Assembly (NCBI GenBank): GCA_031772625.1
Contig: CM062807.1
Coordinates: 1,149,583,007 to 1,149,647,006 of the forward strand
DNA length: 64,000 nt
Reading direction: 5' to 3'
Source of the DNA: Pinus tabuliformis
Lineage: Eukaryota > Streptophyta > Pinopsida > Pinales > Pinaceae
The stretch's first letter is position 1. Each line of letters opens with the position of its first letter. Position numbers and translations under genes: made by a program. The notes below the pieces were generated by a model that saw only the letters and a program-made list of their open reading frames with translations, did not search any database and was not told the origin of the DNA. Below are positions 21,602 to 32,409 of this stretch, one piece after another.

Positions 21602-23600
21602 TGTTATCGGGAAAACTAGTGTCCATTTAGAGCTGCTAGTCCCACTAAGACGGGTAGCTATATTAGAAACAAACAAACCAAAGTTACTTGTGTTTTCCTT
21701 TATGAGAGATAGATGAGAGAGAAATAGAGAGCACCAACCTCAGTATTTCGCTAGTCTCCTTGCTTGTTTCCTCTCTCCCTTGATAGAGCTTTCGCTACTC
21801 CTTTCTCACTTGTCCCACTTCAAAGAACACCTGTAGAGTCAAAGCAGTGAAATACCATCAAAGCATAGAGATCTATAACCATAAACAATATAGGATCAGA
21901 TGTACATTAACCATACAAATGCATATATAAATACAAGATTCAGAGATATACAAATATATGGAGGAAAACTCAAATAGCTTTATTGATAGAAGTAGTAGAA
22001 GAGAGGATTACAACCAAGTTGTCTTATCTAGCATCATCCTCCCAGCATGAAAGCCCTCTTCACCTCATAAAAAGCAAGATCACCCAACAATACACTGTCT
22101 CAAAGAGAAACCAACAACACTTCCTTACAAATTACAAAATTGCAGCCTCTAGATCTCTAGGATGAGGGATCATATATATAGATGTTTGCAGGAGAGTGAG
22201 TCAGCTTCTGGGATTTTGATTAGTGTCATTTCACTGTTAGTTCTTGGTTCCACTTGTAGATTGCATGATCTCTTACTCATCCCTGGGTGAATTCAGTGAG
22301 GCAAGTGTCATATGAGCAGTTTCTAGAAGATTCTCTAGGTTTCCACCTAGCAAACTGCCTCTACCATTTGTCTGCTCTCGCTCATCGCACCCTACAGAAG
22401 AGCTTTTTAGTATGCATCGCACCCTCTGTGTGTAGCAGGTGAGATGCATCGCACCCTTAGCATGGAGCAGTCTATATGGTCTAGTTTTGAGCAGCTCTGA
22501 GCAGTTTTTAGGGAGAACTTTTGGGAAATGATGCAATCAGTTGACCTTGATCTTTTAGGGTATGAAACAACACTTTTAGGGGTTTGAGAGCCCTTGGTTT
22601 ATGGACATATATGATTGGGGTTGCAGTGCCCAAATATGTCTATAACAGGGTCCAAAGTAACTGGGGTTGGCCACCACTTTGTAGCACCTATTAGTGTCAG
22701 TCTTTGCAGCCTTCCTCCAGTGATCAAACATGCTCTTACAAAGTGATTTTAAGGTGTCAAGGTCAAATTTTGTCATTTCAGTGAGTCTTCAAGTAAAACT
22801 TGGTTTCTAGGTATTAGGTCTAGGGTTTGCTTTACTCCTATCAAAGTTGTCCAAATGTTGGTCCATGTCACCGTTCAGCTAAGTGTACCATCATTCAGAG
22901 GGTTTTCATTATCATGTCAAGTTCCACTGGGTCATTTTACACCTTGTTCATGCTTTAGTTGTGCCTAGGTAAGGTTCATTTCCCTCTCCTAGGGTTTTGA
23001 AGGTAATTTCTCTTGGATGGTAAAATCATCAGCAAAACTTGTATCCTGATGTTCAAACACCTTTCCCTATCCTTAATGTACCTTATTGAACACTTCCCAT
23101 CACTGAGATCCCCCAAATTCTTCATTTTTCCACAAACCCTAGTTTCTTGCTACAACTTGGCAATTTTCTAGGCTAGACCTGTGTTTTCCCCTTTTGGACC
23201 CCTTCCCCTCACTCAATATTTGAAATTCCACTTTCCTCTGCTTCCTAACATCTCTCCCTACTTCTCAAAATTTTCTCAAGAATTTAGAAGCCCCTTATCC
23301 CCTTTATTTCCCTTCATTTCGACAAATCCCCTATTCCACACATCGGGGTAAGTTTTACTAAAATGATGTTTCTGAGAAATAAAAGATGAATTTTAGAAAA
23401 CCGAGAGAGGTTTTCGTCCAAAATAGGCCAAGAAAGAAAAACCTCCTTCACTTTTTACACAGGTGTCATGGTTTTATAAAAATGTCAAAAGTACCATTGC
23501 CTCAGGAGAATTGAATGCACCTCTGAAGTGACCTTGGGAAAATCAAGTTTTCTCCTAGCTTGGTTGGCCAAATGACTTTCTTGATGAGTCAAATGATAAC
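21602..23600 (-). repeat. LTR of element B, inner segment (left of the copia insertion)
   Basis: It starts TGTTATCGGG on the plus strand. It contains recurring GCATCGCACC words at 22,383, 22,412-22,423 and 22,443-22,455. No coding frame is convincing. It is interrupted at 23,600 by the copia element and resumes at 28,911. Confidence 0.55.
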
Positions 23601-24212
23601 TGTTAGAAAATTATATATTATGGAGCAATGGAACACATAAAATATTGCAGAAATATAAACACAGAAAACGCACAAAACAAGAGAGACACAGATATAAGTG
23701 GTTCACCCAGTTTTGGCTACGTCCACCCCGAACAGCCAGTCCTTCCTTTCTATTATCCAGCAAAATGAAGAGACACAACCTACAGCAAATCTGTTGTAAT
23801 ATCCTCTGTTTTCTCTCACAGTCTCACCTCTCTGATTCTCGCTCACAGAATACACATCTATCACACAACCTCAAATACAATGCCCTCATACAAAGAGAGG
23901 GGTTGCCTTCTAGGGCAAAAAACCCTAAACTAAACATAAGTTCTACCGTCAGATCATCCGCCTAATGAACGGCCCAGATTGACTAGAAATTACTATACTT
24001 TTACAAGGCAATTTTACAGCTGTTTTTAGCTTCGGGGGCGCTGCCCCCAAAACCCCCCACCAGGTGGGGGCTCCCAAAGGTCACAGCCGCCCCCCCCTGG
24101 ACCCCCCCTGCAGCGAATATTTTACGGGCGGCGTTGCCGCCCCCATTTCGAACTGGGGTCCTATGTGGTGATACCTTTGAATATAGAAGATAATCAGGCT
24201 CCACACCCAACA
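23601..24212 (-). repeat. 3' LTR of element C
   Basis: 612 bp, TGTTAG...CCAACA. It carries a GC-rich hairpin block at about 24,030-24,160 and is closely matched by 28,291-28,910. Confidence 0.93.
24030..24160. repeat. GC-rich multi-hairpin block in the LTR of element C
   Basis: Several perfect or near-perfect G/C stems follow each other: GGGGGCGCTGCCCCC, CCCCCCACCAGGTGGGGG and GGGCGGCGTTGCCGCCC. The second LTR has the same block at about 28,722-28,845. It stands out sharply from the AT-rich LTR. A role in termination, dimerisation or packaging of the RNA is possible but not shown. Confidence 0.6.
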
Positions 24213-24309
24213 ATCTCCCACTTGGAGACTGATTGTAGCAACTCCACCGCTGCTCTATTTGCTGGACAATGACTCCTCTTTGGACCTGGTTGTTTCTCAT
24301 CTTCATCGT

Positions 24310-25870
24310 CATCCTTGAAGACCAACTGAAACTGAGCATATTCTCAGTTTCTCCCTGGTTACAAATTTTGTTAGCATATCTGCAGGATTCTGGCTAGTGT
24401 GTATCTTTTCCAGCTTCAACTCTCCATCTTCCAACACTGATCGTATGAAATGGTACTTGAGTTGTATTTGTTTAGTCCTGGAATGAAATGATGAGTTCTT
24501 TGCAAGATGAATGGCACTTTGGCTATCACTGTATAACGTGCCCATATCATGCTCCTTACCCAATTCACCCATAAACCTTTGTAACCAAATCATTTCTTTA
24601 CTAGCCTCTGTAGCAGCAACATACTATGCTTCTGTTGTTGAAAGTGCAACAACACTTTGGATTTTTGAAACCCCACTGACAGCTGTTCCTCCAACAGTAA
24701 ATACATATCCTGTAGTGCTCCTCCTGTTATCTCTGTCACTTGCCATATCTGCATCAACATATCCTTGTAGGGAGATGTTTGAACCACCAAAGCATAATGC
24801 TTGATTTGTGGTACCTTTCAAATATCTGAGAATCCATTTCACTGCCATCCAATGTTCCTTTCTTGGATTGTTCATGTACCTGCTTACAACTCCCACTGCA
24901 TGTGCAATATCAGGCCTTGTGCAGACCATTGCATACATTAAGCTTCCAACTGCTGATGCATATGGAACTTTAGACATATAATCCATGTCTTCTTGGGTCT
25001 TTGGGCATATTTCCTTGCTAAGTTTGAAATGGCTAGCAAAATGTGTACTAACTGGTTTTGCATTGTGCATGTTAAATCTTTTCAACACCTTTTGTATGTA
25101 CTCATTCTGAGACAATGTTAATTTACGATTTTTTCTCTCTCTAGTTATTCTCATACCAAGGATTTGTTTTGCAGCTCCCAAATCCTTCATTGCAAATGAA
25201 TTTGCCAATTTTCTTTTGAGCACATTTATTTCTTGCATGTTAGATCCTGCAACAAGCATGTCATCTACATACAATAACAATATAATATAGCTGCCATCAT
25301 TTTTCTTTTTCAAATAAACACAATGATCAGAGTGACATCTAGTATAACCTTGTTCAAACATAAACTTGTCAAATTTTAGATACCACTGCCTTGGAGCCTG
25401 TTTTAAGCCATACAAGCTCTTCTTCAACCTGCACACTAGTTTCTCCTTCCCTTTCACCTCATATCCTTGTGGCTGCTACATATATATATCTTCCTCCAAA
25501 TCCCCATGGAGAAAGGTTGTCTTTACATCTAACTGCTCAAGATGCAAATCTTCAGTTGCTACAAGACTTAAAATAGTTCTGATTGAAGTCATTTTAACAA
25601 CAGGAGAAAATATTTCATCAAAATCAATACCTTTCTTCTGTGCAAACCCCTTCACCACAAGTCTAGCTTTATACCTCTGTTTTCCTCCATCTTCTTCCTT
25701 CAGCCTGTAAACCCATTTATTCTTCAATGTAGTTTTTCCTACAGGCAACCTGACTAAATCCCAAGTCTGGTTATGCATTAAGGAGTCCATCTCTTCTTCC
25801 ATGGCTACCTCCCACTTCTTCCTGCTTTCAACCTGCATTGCTTCTTCATAACATTCGAGTTCACCAGAAT
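24310..25870 (-). CDS. Element C reverse transcriptase and RNase H
   Basis: The RT has KNKWVYRLKEEDGGKQRYKA, RLVVKGFAQKKGIDFDEIFS, LYGLKQAPRQWYLKFD and the catalytic IILLLYVDDMLVAGS at about 25,250-25,290. The RNase H has GYVDADMASDRDNRRSTTGY, then VALSTTEA, and DSQSAIHLAKNSSFHSRTKQ near 24,500. NPADMLTKFV marks the C-terminus. The domain order and wording match Tnt1/Tork. Confidence 0.87.
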
Positions 25871-25879
25871 CAGTCAACA

Positions 25880-26760
25880 ATAAATAATATAATGAAGGAG
25901 AGTATCGTTCAGGGGCTCTACTTATCCTGGTAGATCTTCTAACACCACTTTCAGGTGTTTGTGGTGCATGTTGTTGTTGTGGTGGTTGCTGTTGTTGTGG
26001 TTGTTGATTATTATTATTTTCAGGCACCTTTACTTTTTCAGTGATTTCATCAAGAACTGCGTATTCCTTGTTTTCCTTTTCCTGTTTCTTTTCCTGCAAT
26101 TGATTCTTATAGAAGACCTTTTCATTGAATATTACATCTCTGCTCCTAATGATTTTGTGATTTTCATAATCATATAAGCGATAACCAAAATCATTAACAC
26201 CATATCCAATAAAGGTACATTTCTTTAACTTTGCCTCAAGCTTTGTTCTATTTTCTTTATCAATATGGACAAAGGCCTCACAACCAAAAGGCTTTAAAAT
26301 AGAGTAGTTTACCTTTTTACCTGTCCATGCTTCCTCTGGAACACCACCATCCAAGGAACTTGAAGGCCCTCTGTTTATTAGATAAACAGCAGTATCTACA
26401 GCATCTGCCCAAAACTGTAAAGGCAATCCTGCATGCAATCTCATGCACCTTGCGCGCTCCATGATTGTTCTGTTCATCCTTTCTGACACGCCATTTTCTT
26501 GTGGTGTTCTTGGAACTGTCTTCTCTCTGCGAATTCCATGCTCTGAACAGTACCTATCAAACTCTTTGTTGCAATATTCACCTCCATTGTCTGATCTAAG
26601 ACACTTCAATTTCTTTCTTGTCTCAATCTCAACCAAAGCTTTCCATTTCATGAAAGTATCAAATACATCAGATTTATTCTTAATACAATAAATCCAAGTT
26701 TTTCTAGTTGCATTATCAATAAAAGTAACATAATAACGAGAGCCACCGAGAGATGATACC
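25880..26760 (-). CDS. Element C integrase
   Basis: The minus-strand core includes CLRSDNGGEYCNKEFDRYC and TVPRTPQENGVSERMNRTIM, the second aspartate and the glutamate of the DDE core. FWADAVDTAVYLINRGPSS and KPFGCEAFVHI follow, typical of copia integrase. A Gln/Pro-rich stretch (about 25,960-26,020) ends the domain before the RT. Confidence 0.82.
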
Positions 26761-26889
26761 TAAGCAGGTCCCCATACATCTGTATGCACAAGCTCTAATT
26801 TTTCATTCTTCTTTTCTTTCCCAACTCTGAGAAATCTGACTCTCTTCTGTTTTCCATAAATGCAATTCTCACAGAAGTCCAAATCAACA

Positions 26890-27400
26890 TTCTTCAAACC
26901 CGGCAAAAAATTCCTTGAGTGAAAATCTTCATCCCCTTTTCACTCATGTGTCCGAGCCTATGATGCCATAATGCTGCATCTACTCCTTTGGAAGTTAAAG
27001 CATTAACAGAGTTAGAAATACCATTGCATAAATACAATGTACCAACCTTTTCGCCTTTTGCTATTACCAGGGCTCCTTTGGTGACCTTCCAAGCTTTATC
27101 TATGAAAGTTGTCACACAACCTTCACCGCCTAACTGCCTTGTTGAAATCAGATTTTTCTTTAGATCTGGAACATGCCTTACCTCCTTTAATAGCCATTGG
27201 TTTCCATTCTGCTGTTTTACAAGAACCTTACCCATTCCAACGATTTTACAGGGTTTATCATCACCCAGACGAACTTGTCCAAAATCTCCTTGAACATAGT
27301 CATGAAAGTATTTCTTATCAGGTGTGGCATGGAATGAAGCCCCTGAATCTACCACCCAGGAATCAGTAATATTTTCGAAAGACAGAATCAAAGCATCTTG
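26890..27400 (-). CDS. Element C protease and GAG-pre-integrase region
   Basis: SWVVDSGASFHATPDKKYFH at about 27,320-27,360 carries the D-S-G active site of a copia protease. VKQQNGNQWLLKEVRHVPDL and KKNLISTRQLGGEGCVTTF continue the family signature. LWHHRLGHMSEKGMKI at about 26,935-26,985 is the GAG-pre-integrase motif with its paired histidines. Confidence 0.82.
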
Positions 27401-27459
27401 TAACACCTCACCTGTCACATTTGTTTCATGATTGTTTTCTTGCTGTGAATATCCTTCCT

Positions 27460-28224
27460 TTCCCTTCCGAGATCTACAGTCTTTCTTTAGGTGTCCTTTC
27501 TTTCCACATTTCCAGCACACTATCCCCGATCTGGACTTGGATCTGCCTTTCCTTGATTTACTGCGATATCCTGAGCTCTTTCCTCTTTCCATTTTCTTCC
27601 TCTAGACTTTGCACTCAAAGCATTTCCGAATGTCTCACCGGAGATTTTCCGTCGCATTTCCTCGCTAAGGATAGCACCGACAACATCATCAAACTTTAAA
27701 GTACTAGATCCAGAAACGGAGTTACTAATGGCCATTACCAAACCATTCCAACTTTCTGGTAGTGAGCACAAGAATAACAGAGCTCTAACTTCATCATCAA
27801 AGTTTACCCCTACAGAACTTAACTGACTTGTAACTATATTAAAATCATTTAAATGGTTTGCAACAGATCCACCTTCCAACATATTCATATTAAATAACTG
27901 TTTCATAAGAAATACCTTGTTTGAGGCTGAGGGTTTTTCATATAGTTTCGACAACGTCTGCATCAAACCCTCTGTCGTGGTTTCCTTTGAAATTTTGAAG
28001 GCGACTGATGCAACAAGGAACAACCGTATTGTTCCGAGTGCCTTTCTATCGAGAAGGTTCCATTCTTCGTCTTTCATACCCGTCGGCATCTTTGTTTTTC
28101 CGCCCAATGGTAGGTATAGATCTTTCTGATACAGATAATCTTCCATCTGCATCTTCCACAGCGAGAAGTTTTGGCTGTTAAATTTCTCGACCCTAAACTT
28201 ACCATCTTCCGCCATTGCTCCCAC
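27460..28224 (-). CDS. Element C gag with CCHC zinc knuckle
   Basis: The minus-strand frame starts [20 protein letters not shown]. It shows the copia gag (UBN2-type) signature with [35 protein letters not shown] and [16 protein letters not shown]. The zinc knuckle [14 protein letters not shown] lies at about 27,478-27,519. The protein would form the particle and bind element RNA. It belongs to a fossil with a few breaks overall. Confidence 0.85.
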
Positions 28225-28276
28225 TCGAACCAGGAACCCTTCTTTCCTGCGAGTTTATCAGCCAAATAGACCTTCG

Positions 28277-28289
28277 GCTCTGATACCAG
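28277..28289 (-). other. Primer-binding site of element C (initiator tRNA-Met)
   Basis: On the minus strand the bases just inside the 5' LTR read CTGGTATCAGAGC, the usual complement of the initiator tRNA-Met 3' end in plant copia elements. Confidence 0.85.
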
Positions 28290-28290
28290 T

Positions 28291-28910
28291 TGTTAGAAAA
28301 TTATATATTATGGAGCAATGGAACACATAAAATATTGTAGAAATATAAATACAGAAAACGCACAAAACAAGAGAGACACAGATATACGTGGTTCACCCAG
28401 TTTGGGCTACGTCCACCCCGAACAGCCAGTCCTTCCTTTCTATTATCCAGCAAAATGAAGAGACACAACCTACAGTGAATCCGCTGTAATATCCTCTGTT
28501 TTCTCTCACAGTCTCACCTCTCTGATTCTCGCTCACAGAATACACATCTATCACACAACCTCAAATACAATGCCCTCATACAAAGAGAGGGGTTGCCTTC
28601 TAGGGCAAAAAACCCTAAACTAAACATAAGTTCTACCGTCAGATCATCCGCCTAATGAACAACCCAAATTGACTAGAAATTACTATACTTTTACAAGGCA
28701 ATTTTACAACTGTTTTTAGCTTCAGGGGCGCTGCCCCCGAAACCCTTCGCCAGGGGGGGTCTCCCAAAGGTCACAGCCGCCCCCCCCCCCCCCCCCGGAC
28801 CCCCACTGCAGTGAATATTTTACGGGCGGCGTTGCCGCCCCCATTTCGAACTGGGGTCCTATGTGGTAATACCTTTGAATATATAAGATAATCAGGCTCC
28901 ATACCCAACA
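28291..28910 (-). repeat. 5' LTR of element C
   Basis: 620 bp, matching the other LTR apart from about 3% substitutions and a C17 run at about 28,780-28,796, which is much shorter in the other copy. The PBS lies directly to its left. Confidence 0.93.
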
Positions 28911-31744
28911 ATAAGTAGACACAAAGATATTTCCAATGAGCTATCATGCACTCAATTTGGAGTTGAGGAACACCTTCAAAATTTGACTACAACAGCACTC
29001 TGCCTTGAGGCAGCCTCATTTGGCACATTTTGACCAGTCTTGGGATATTTAATTTTTGATAGGGAAATTGAACTCCAAATTGAAAAATTCTAGTTGGGTT
29101 GGAAAGAAGACTCAAATACCTTTCCAACGAGCTATCCTGCGCCTAATTTGGACACCGGGAAGGCCTCCAAAAGTCTCCTGCAAAAAGCGCTACGCATAGG
29201 GCAGGTGGCACGGCGCACATAACTGGCGCGGCACATTGGGCTCAAATTTCCAGTGTAAAAATACACTGGCGTGGCACATAGAGAAGGCGCAGCGCGTTGG
29301 GCTTGAGGCACGGCACATAGAGCTTCCAAGCCCGATTTTCTCAAAACTTCATCAAATCGCCCAAATCGCACGGATTTGCCTTGTGACAAGTAGGTAGAGC
29401 CTCCGTCATTGTGTTTTATCCAAGTTTGTGCTTATATCATGGTGGTTAATGAATGGTAATTGTTCAACAAAAATCAAACCCTACCATTTGAAATTCCAAG
29501 AAACTTGTTGCCTAGGGTTTGATTAACTATTTGCTACCAAGTTTATCATTCCTCCATCACTCCCTTCTCCCATTTGTCCCTTGATTTCATCCCTAAGTTC
29601 CCCTACCCCCTAAATTCACTAATCCTCTATCCCAAGTTTCCTTTCCCAAAATTCCAATTGTAAATCCCCAAACCCTAATCTTATACAAAAATCCCAAAAC
29701 ATCCCACATTTCCCTAAACTAAAATCTATCCCAAAAAGTCCCTTAATTCTCCATTATTTTTGCCTCCCCTTACAGTCCCTCATTTCATTGTTTTCCCTTG
29801 GTGACAAAACAAAGGTCAAACACATCATCAAAGGCCGTCCAAGATAGTTTATCTACCAGCAGAGATGGCATCTAATCCATCATATGATCATGAGGAGGAG
29901 ACCCATAGTGATTCGCCAACAGAAGTACATGCACCCAGGAGGCCTCATAGAGGTGGCAAAACATCCGTGAAGACCAGCAGGCTGCCCAAAGAAGCCTAAA
30001 TGAGATGACACCCATTCAGCAGGAGATAGAGGCTGATTGAGAGATTTGGCTCGAGAGAGTAAACATCCACTTAGAGAGACTACTGGACAAGGCCGATAGG
30101 GACAAAGCATTGCTAATACACATGGCTTTCTACTACATGGCACGGAACAAGGTTTGCAAGGCACGAATAAGGAATCTAAAGGAAAAATTAAAGAAGGCAA
30201 TAAGGAAGAAAAAGAGGCAAAAGGAGCATGATCATCTTTAGATATTGGCCGAAGCCTCTTTAGCCCAGCATGACACTTGATAGAGAAGTTCCAGCCCAAA
30301 TTTCAAGAAATTTGGAGCAATTTTTGGCATTTTGAAATTTTTTGCACTAAAAAACAGGTTTTGCCTCCCTATGCGCCGCGCCACGTGGCGCTCGCTTTTG
30401 CTAGAGGGCTCCAAATCTCAAAAACTTTACATTTTTGGATTTGGCATGAAAAATTATGGTTTCTTGTGCATGGCCAAGAAATTTGGGCAGGTTTTGAGCC
30501 CTCAAAAGATCAAAAAATGACCTCAATGCCCCTATTTGACACACATGAAGCAGTCTTGGGAGATTGGACATTTGGAGGGGAAAATGGACACCAAATCCAG
30601 AAATTCCACTTGGGTTGGAAAGTAGATAGACAGGGATTTCCAACGAGCTATCTTGGGCTCAATTTGGACTTTGGGAAGTGCCTCAAAATCAGCTCCAAAG
30701 TGGCACGACGCATAGAGAATTTGGGCGCGACGCGTAGAGAAATTTGGCCTCATTTTCACTCTTCAGCTCAGAAATTCGCTTAGTTTTGACCAGTTTTACT
30801 TTTTGATGTTATTATTGATCTTTCATGATGTAATTTGATGACCATGATGTAATATTGGCACATTTGTACTTGTTCTAGAGGATTCATTCACTAAAAAGTG
30901 AAAATTAAATGAATGAATCAGTTTCCTAGTATATAGAGGCAAGTTGTTTCGTTGCCTATTTTTCAGTTCGTTGTTTAGATATGGTTGAAACGGCTCCTAT
31001 AATGATGAGCTCGACCCCTAGAGGCATGGGAAGGAGTTAGGTTTTTCTATATTATGTAAATTCTAAGTCATTTTCATGGTTGGACACTTGGGATTGCTTG
31101 GCACTCCATTATATATCTGATTTTTGCATTTTTGGCAAAGGAAAGACCAGGGTTTTGCAGCACTTGTTGGGATCCTTGTGGCTCTGTGTTTTGATGGTGT
31201 TTTTCTTGATGCAATTGTAAGTTCATTGGTGTTTTATTTATGCTATTTTCCTTCTCTTTTCTTCTGAAATTAAACAAATTGAGTGACAAAGGTAGAATTC
31301 ATGAGTTTGTTGTGCTCTGCCTTAAACTTTGTTTAGTTTTCAATGTTTTCTTCAGTTTGAAGAGGATTCTTGGTACCCACTTGCCCTCTTCAGCTCCACA
31401 GTGGTCTTTTCCATCCATCCATTTAATCAAAAGCAACAAAACTACTACCTACCTTTCCCCAACCGAAACTCTGCAAAAATTTGGCCTCATCCCCGGACCC
31501 AAATTTGCCTTTCCCTTGATTCCAACAAAACTCCAAAGAAATCAAATCAAATCCTTGCACTTCATACCTAGCCTAAAATTAGTTTGTATTTCAGTCATCT
31601 CAAGCCCCATAAATCATCTTTTGCTGAGATTGACCCGGAGAGAGCCATCTCCTGTCCTCATAGGGCTAGCTACGAGGCTAACCGTGGTTTGATGTGGACC
31701 TAGAATCTTACCTTTTCAGCCTGAGGTAAATCTAGTGCCTAACA
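28911..31744 (-). repeat. LTR of element B, outer segment (right of the copia insertion)
   Basis: It continues the LTR after the copia element. It holds three degenerate copies of a 100-150-bp unit around CCAACGAGCTATC (about 28,930-28,990, 29,036-29,180 and 30,535-30,700). It also holds GC-rich short repeats of the type GGCGCGGCACATAG (29,185-29,325, 30,365-30,385 and 30,700-30,740) and a plus-strand broken reading frame. The end at 31,744 is proposed from the TAACA terminus. Confidence 0.45.
29865..30280 (+). pseudogene. Broken plus-strand reading frame inside the LTR of element B
   Basis: Reading plus-strand frames gives a start with MASNPSYDHEEETHSDSP, then basic and helical stretches such as LLDKADRDKALLIHMAFYYM and a very Lys/Arg-rich helix (LKEKLKKAIRKKKRQKEHDH). 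It is opposite to the element's own direction. It is broken, with about three breaks. It could be a captured host fragment or the remnant of another element's gag N-terminus. I cannot assign a family. Confidence 0.35.
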
Positions 31745-31884
31745 ACACCTATGCCTTCCGCCTGGAGCCATGGTCTTGTGGGTAATGGGTGCGACCGAGG
31801 GCTGGAGCTGGAAGCCCTGCCCCTTCCTCCAAAAAGGTGCAAAAATAAAACTTTAAATAGAAGTTTGGTCCATTTGATATTAAG

Positions 31885-31970
31885 AACCACCATGTAGTGT
31901 ATTGGTAGAGTGCTTCATTGGTAGAATAGAGGTCATGGGTTTGAATCCTAGTTGGGCCTCTGGCTGACCC
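31885..31970 (+). repeat. tRNA-derived SINE-like segment
   Basis: A pol III box A-like stretch (TGTATTGGTAGAGTGC) is followed 30-35 bases later by a box B-like GGTTTGAATCC, as in a tRNA head. The span is about one tRNA long. I could not find a clear body, tail or target duplication, so a tRNA pseudogene is the alternative. Confidence 0.45.
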
Positions 31971-31985
31971 ATGCAAAAATTTTAG

Positions 31986-32400
31986 TTGACCTCAAGGTGT
32001 CACGTGGCAGCCCATGACTGGGCCACGTGGCATCATATTACTAGTCCTCCACAAACCAATAAAATGCACTTAAAAACTAACAAACCGAATGATGCCACTT
32101 GTCAGCTTATGGTTGGATCGTACCTGTATGGTCTAGCAGTATGTTCAACCCAGTCAACTACCCTACTCAAATTTTATTGTTTGGGAAAATGGTCAAAACG
32201 TGATATCTAGATCATACAGTGTTAGATTAAGGTGAAATGAACGTCGTTGGATTTAGAATGATGAGAACTTCGATTTGGCGTTGTTTTCAAGAATTTGTGG
32301 GCACTTACATTTTTGAGCTAAAAGTTGATCACATGATTAGTGTTAATAGCCGGGGCATATTGAATCCCATCGAAGTGGTGGAACTACCTTGATATGCAAG
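31986..32400. other. Unassigned stretch between SINE-like segment and gag fossil
   Basis: No convincing frame or RNA was seen. Two GGCCACGTGG-like words occur (31,994-32,030), and similar words recur near 41,690. Confidence 0.3.
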
Positions 32401-32409
32401 ACTAGGCTA

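Larger units (their letters stand above)
23601..28910 (-). mobile_element. Element C: Ty1/copia, Tork/Tnt1-like, 5.3 kb
   Basis: LTRs of about 612 and 620 bp (23,601-24,212 and 28,291-28,910) begin TGTTAGAAAATT and end CCCAACA. The PBS next to the right LTR reads TGGTATCAGAGC on the minus strand (initiator tRNA-Met). A purine tract (AAGTGGGAGAT) abuts the left LTR. The flanks ATAAC and ATAAG make a target duplication with one mismatch. Coding order on the minus strand is gag with zinc knuckle, protease, integrase, RT, RNase H, the copia order. Similarity in wording to Tnt1 (KKGIDFDEIFSPVVKMTSIR, VCTRPDIAHAVGVVSR) points to the Tork lineage. It is broken, with about five breaks. The LTRs differ by about 3% by eye. 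It sits inside the LTR of element B. Confidence 0.92.
20811..31744 (-). mobile_element. Element B: partial tRNA-Arg-primed Ty3/gypsy (Tat/Ogre-like), 5' LTR plus leader
   Basis: A second PBS of the tRNA-Arg type (21,581-21,598) sits next to TGTTATCGGG at 21,602, the inner end of an LTR on the minus strand. Its outer end is best placed at GTGCCTAACA (31,744), which mirrors TGTTA. After removing the copia element inside, the LTR would be about 4.8 kb. Only the LTR and about 790 bp of leader remain in the window; element A interrupts the leader at 20,810. No gag or pol is present. The outer boundary is less sure than the inner one. Confidence 0.55.

Noticed and set aside
22576-22776. Short minus-strand frame in the LTR of element B
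   Set aside because: At 66 codons with no recognisable motif, it is within what chance gives in this base composition.
24001-24339. Open frame across the copia LTR edge
   Set aside because: It runs through the GC-hairpin block and the LTR border. It has no domain wording and is explained by the low stop density of G/C-rich sequence.
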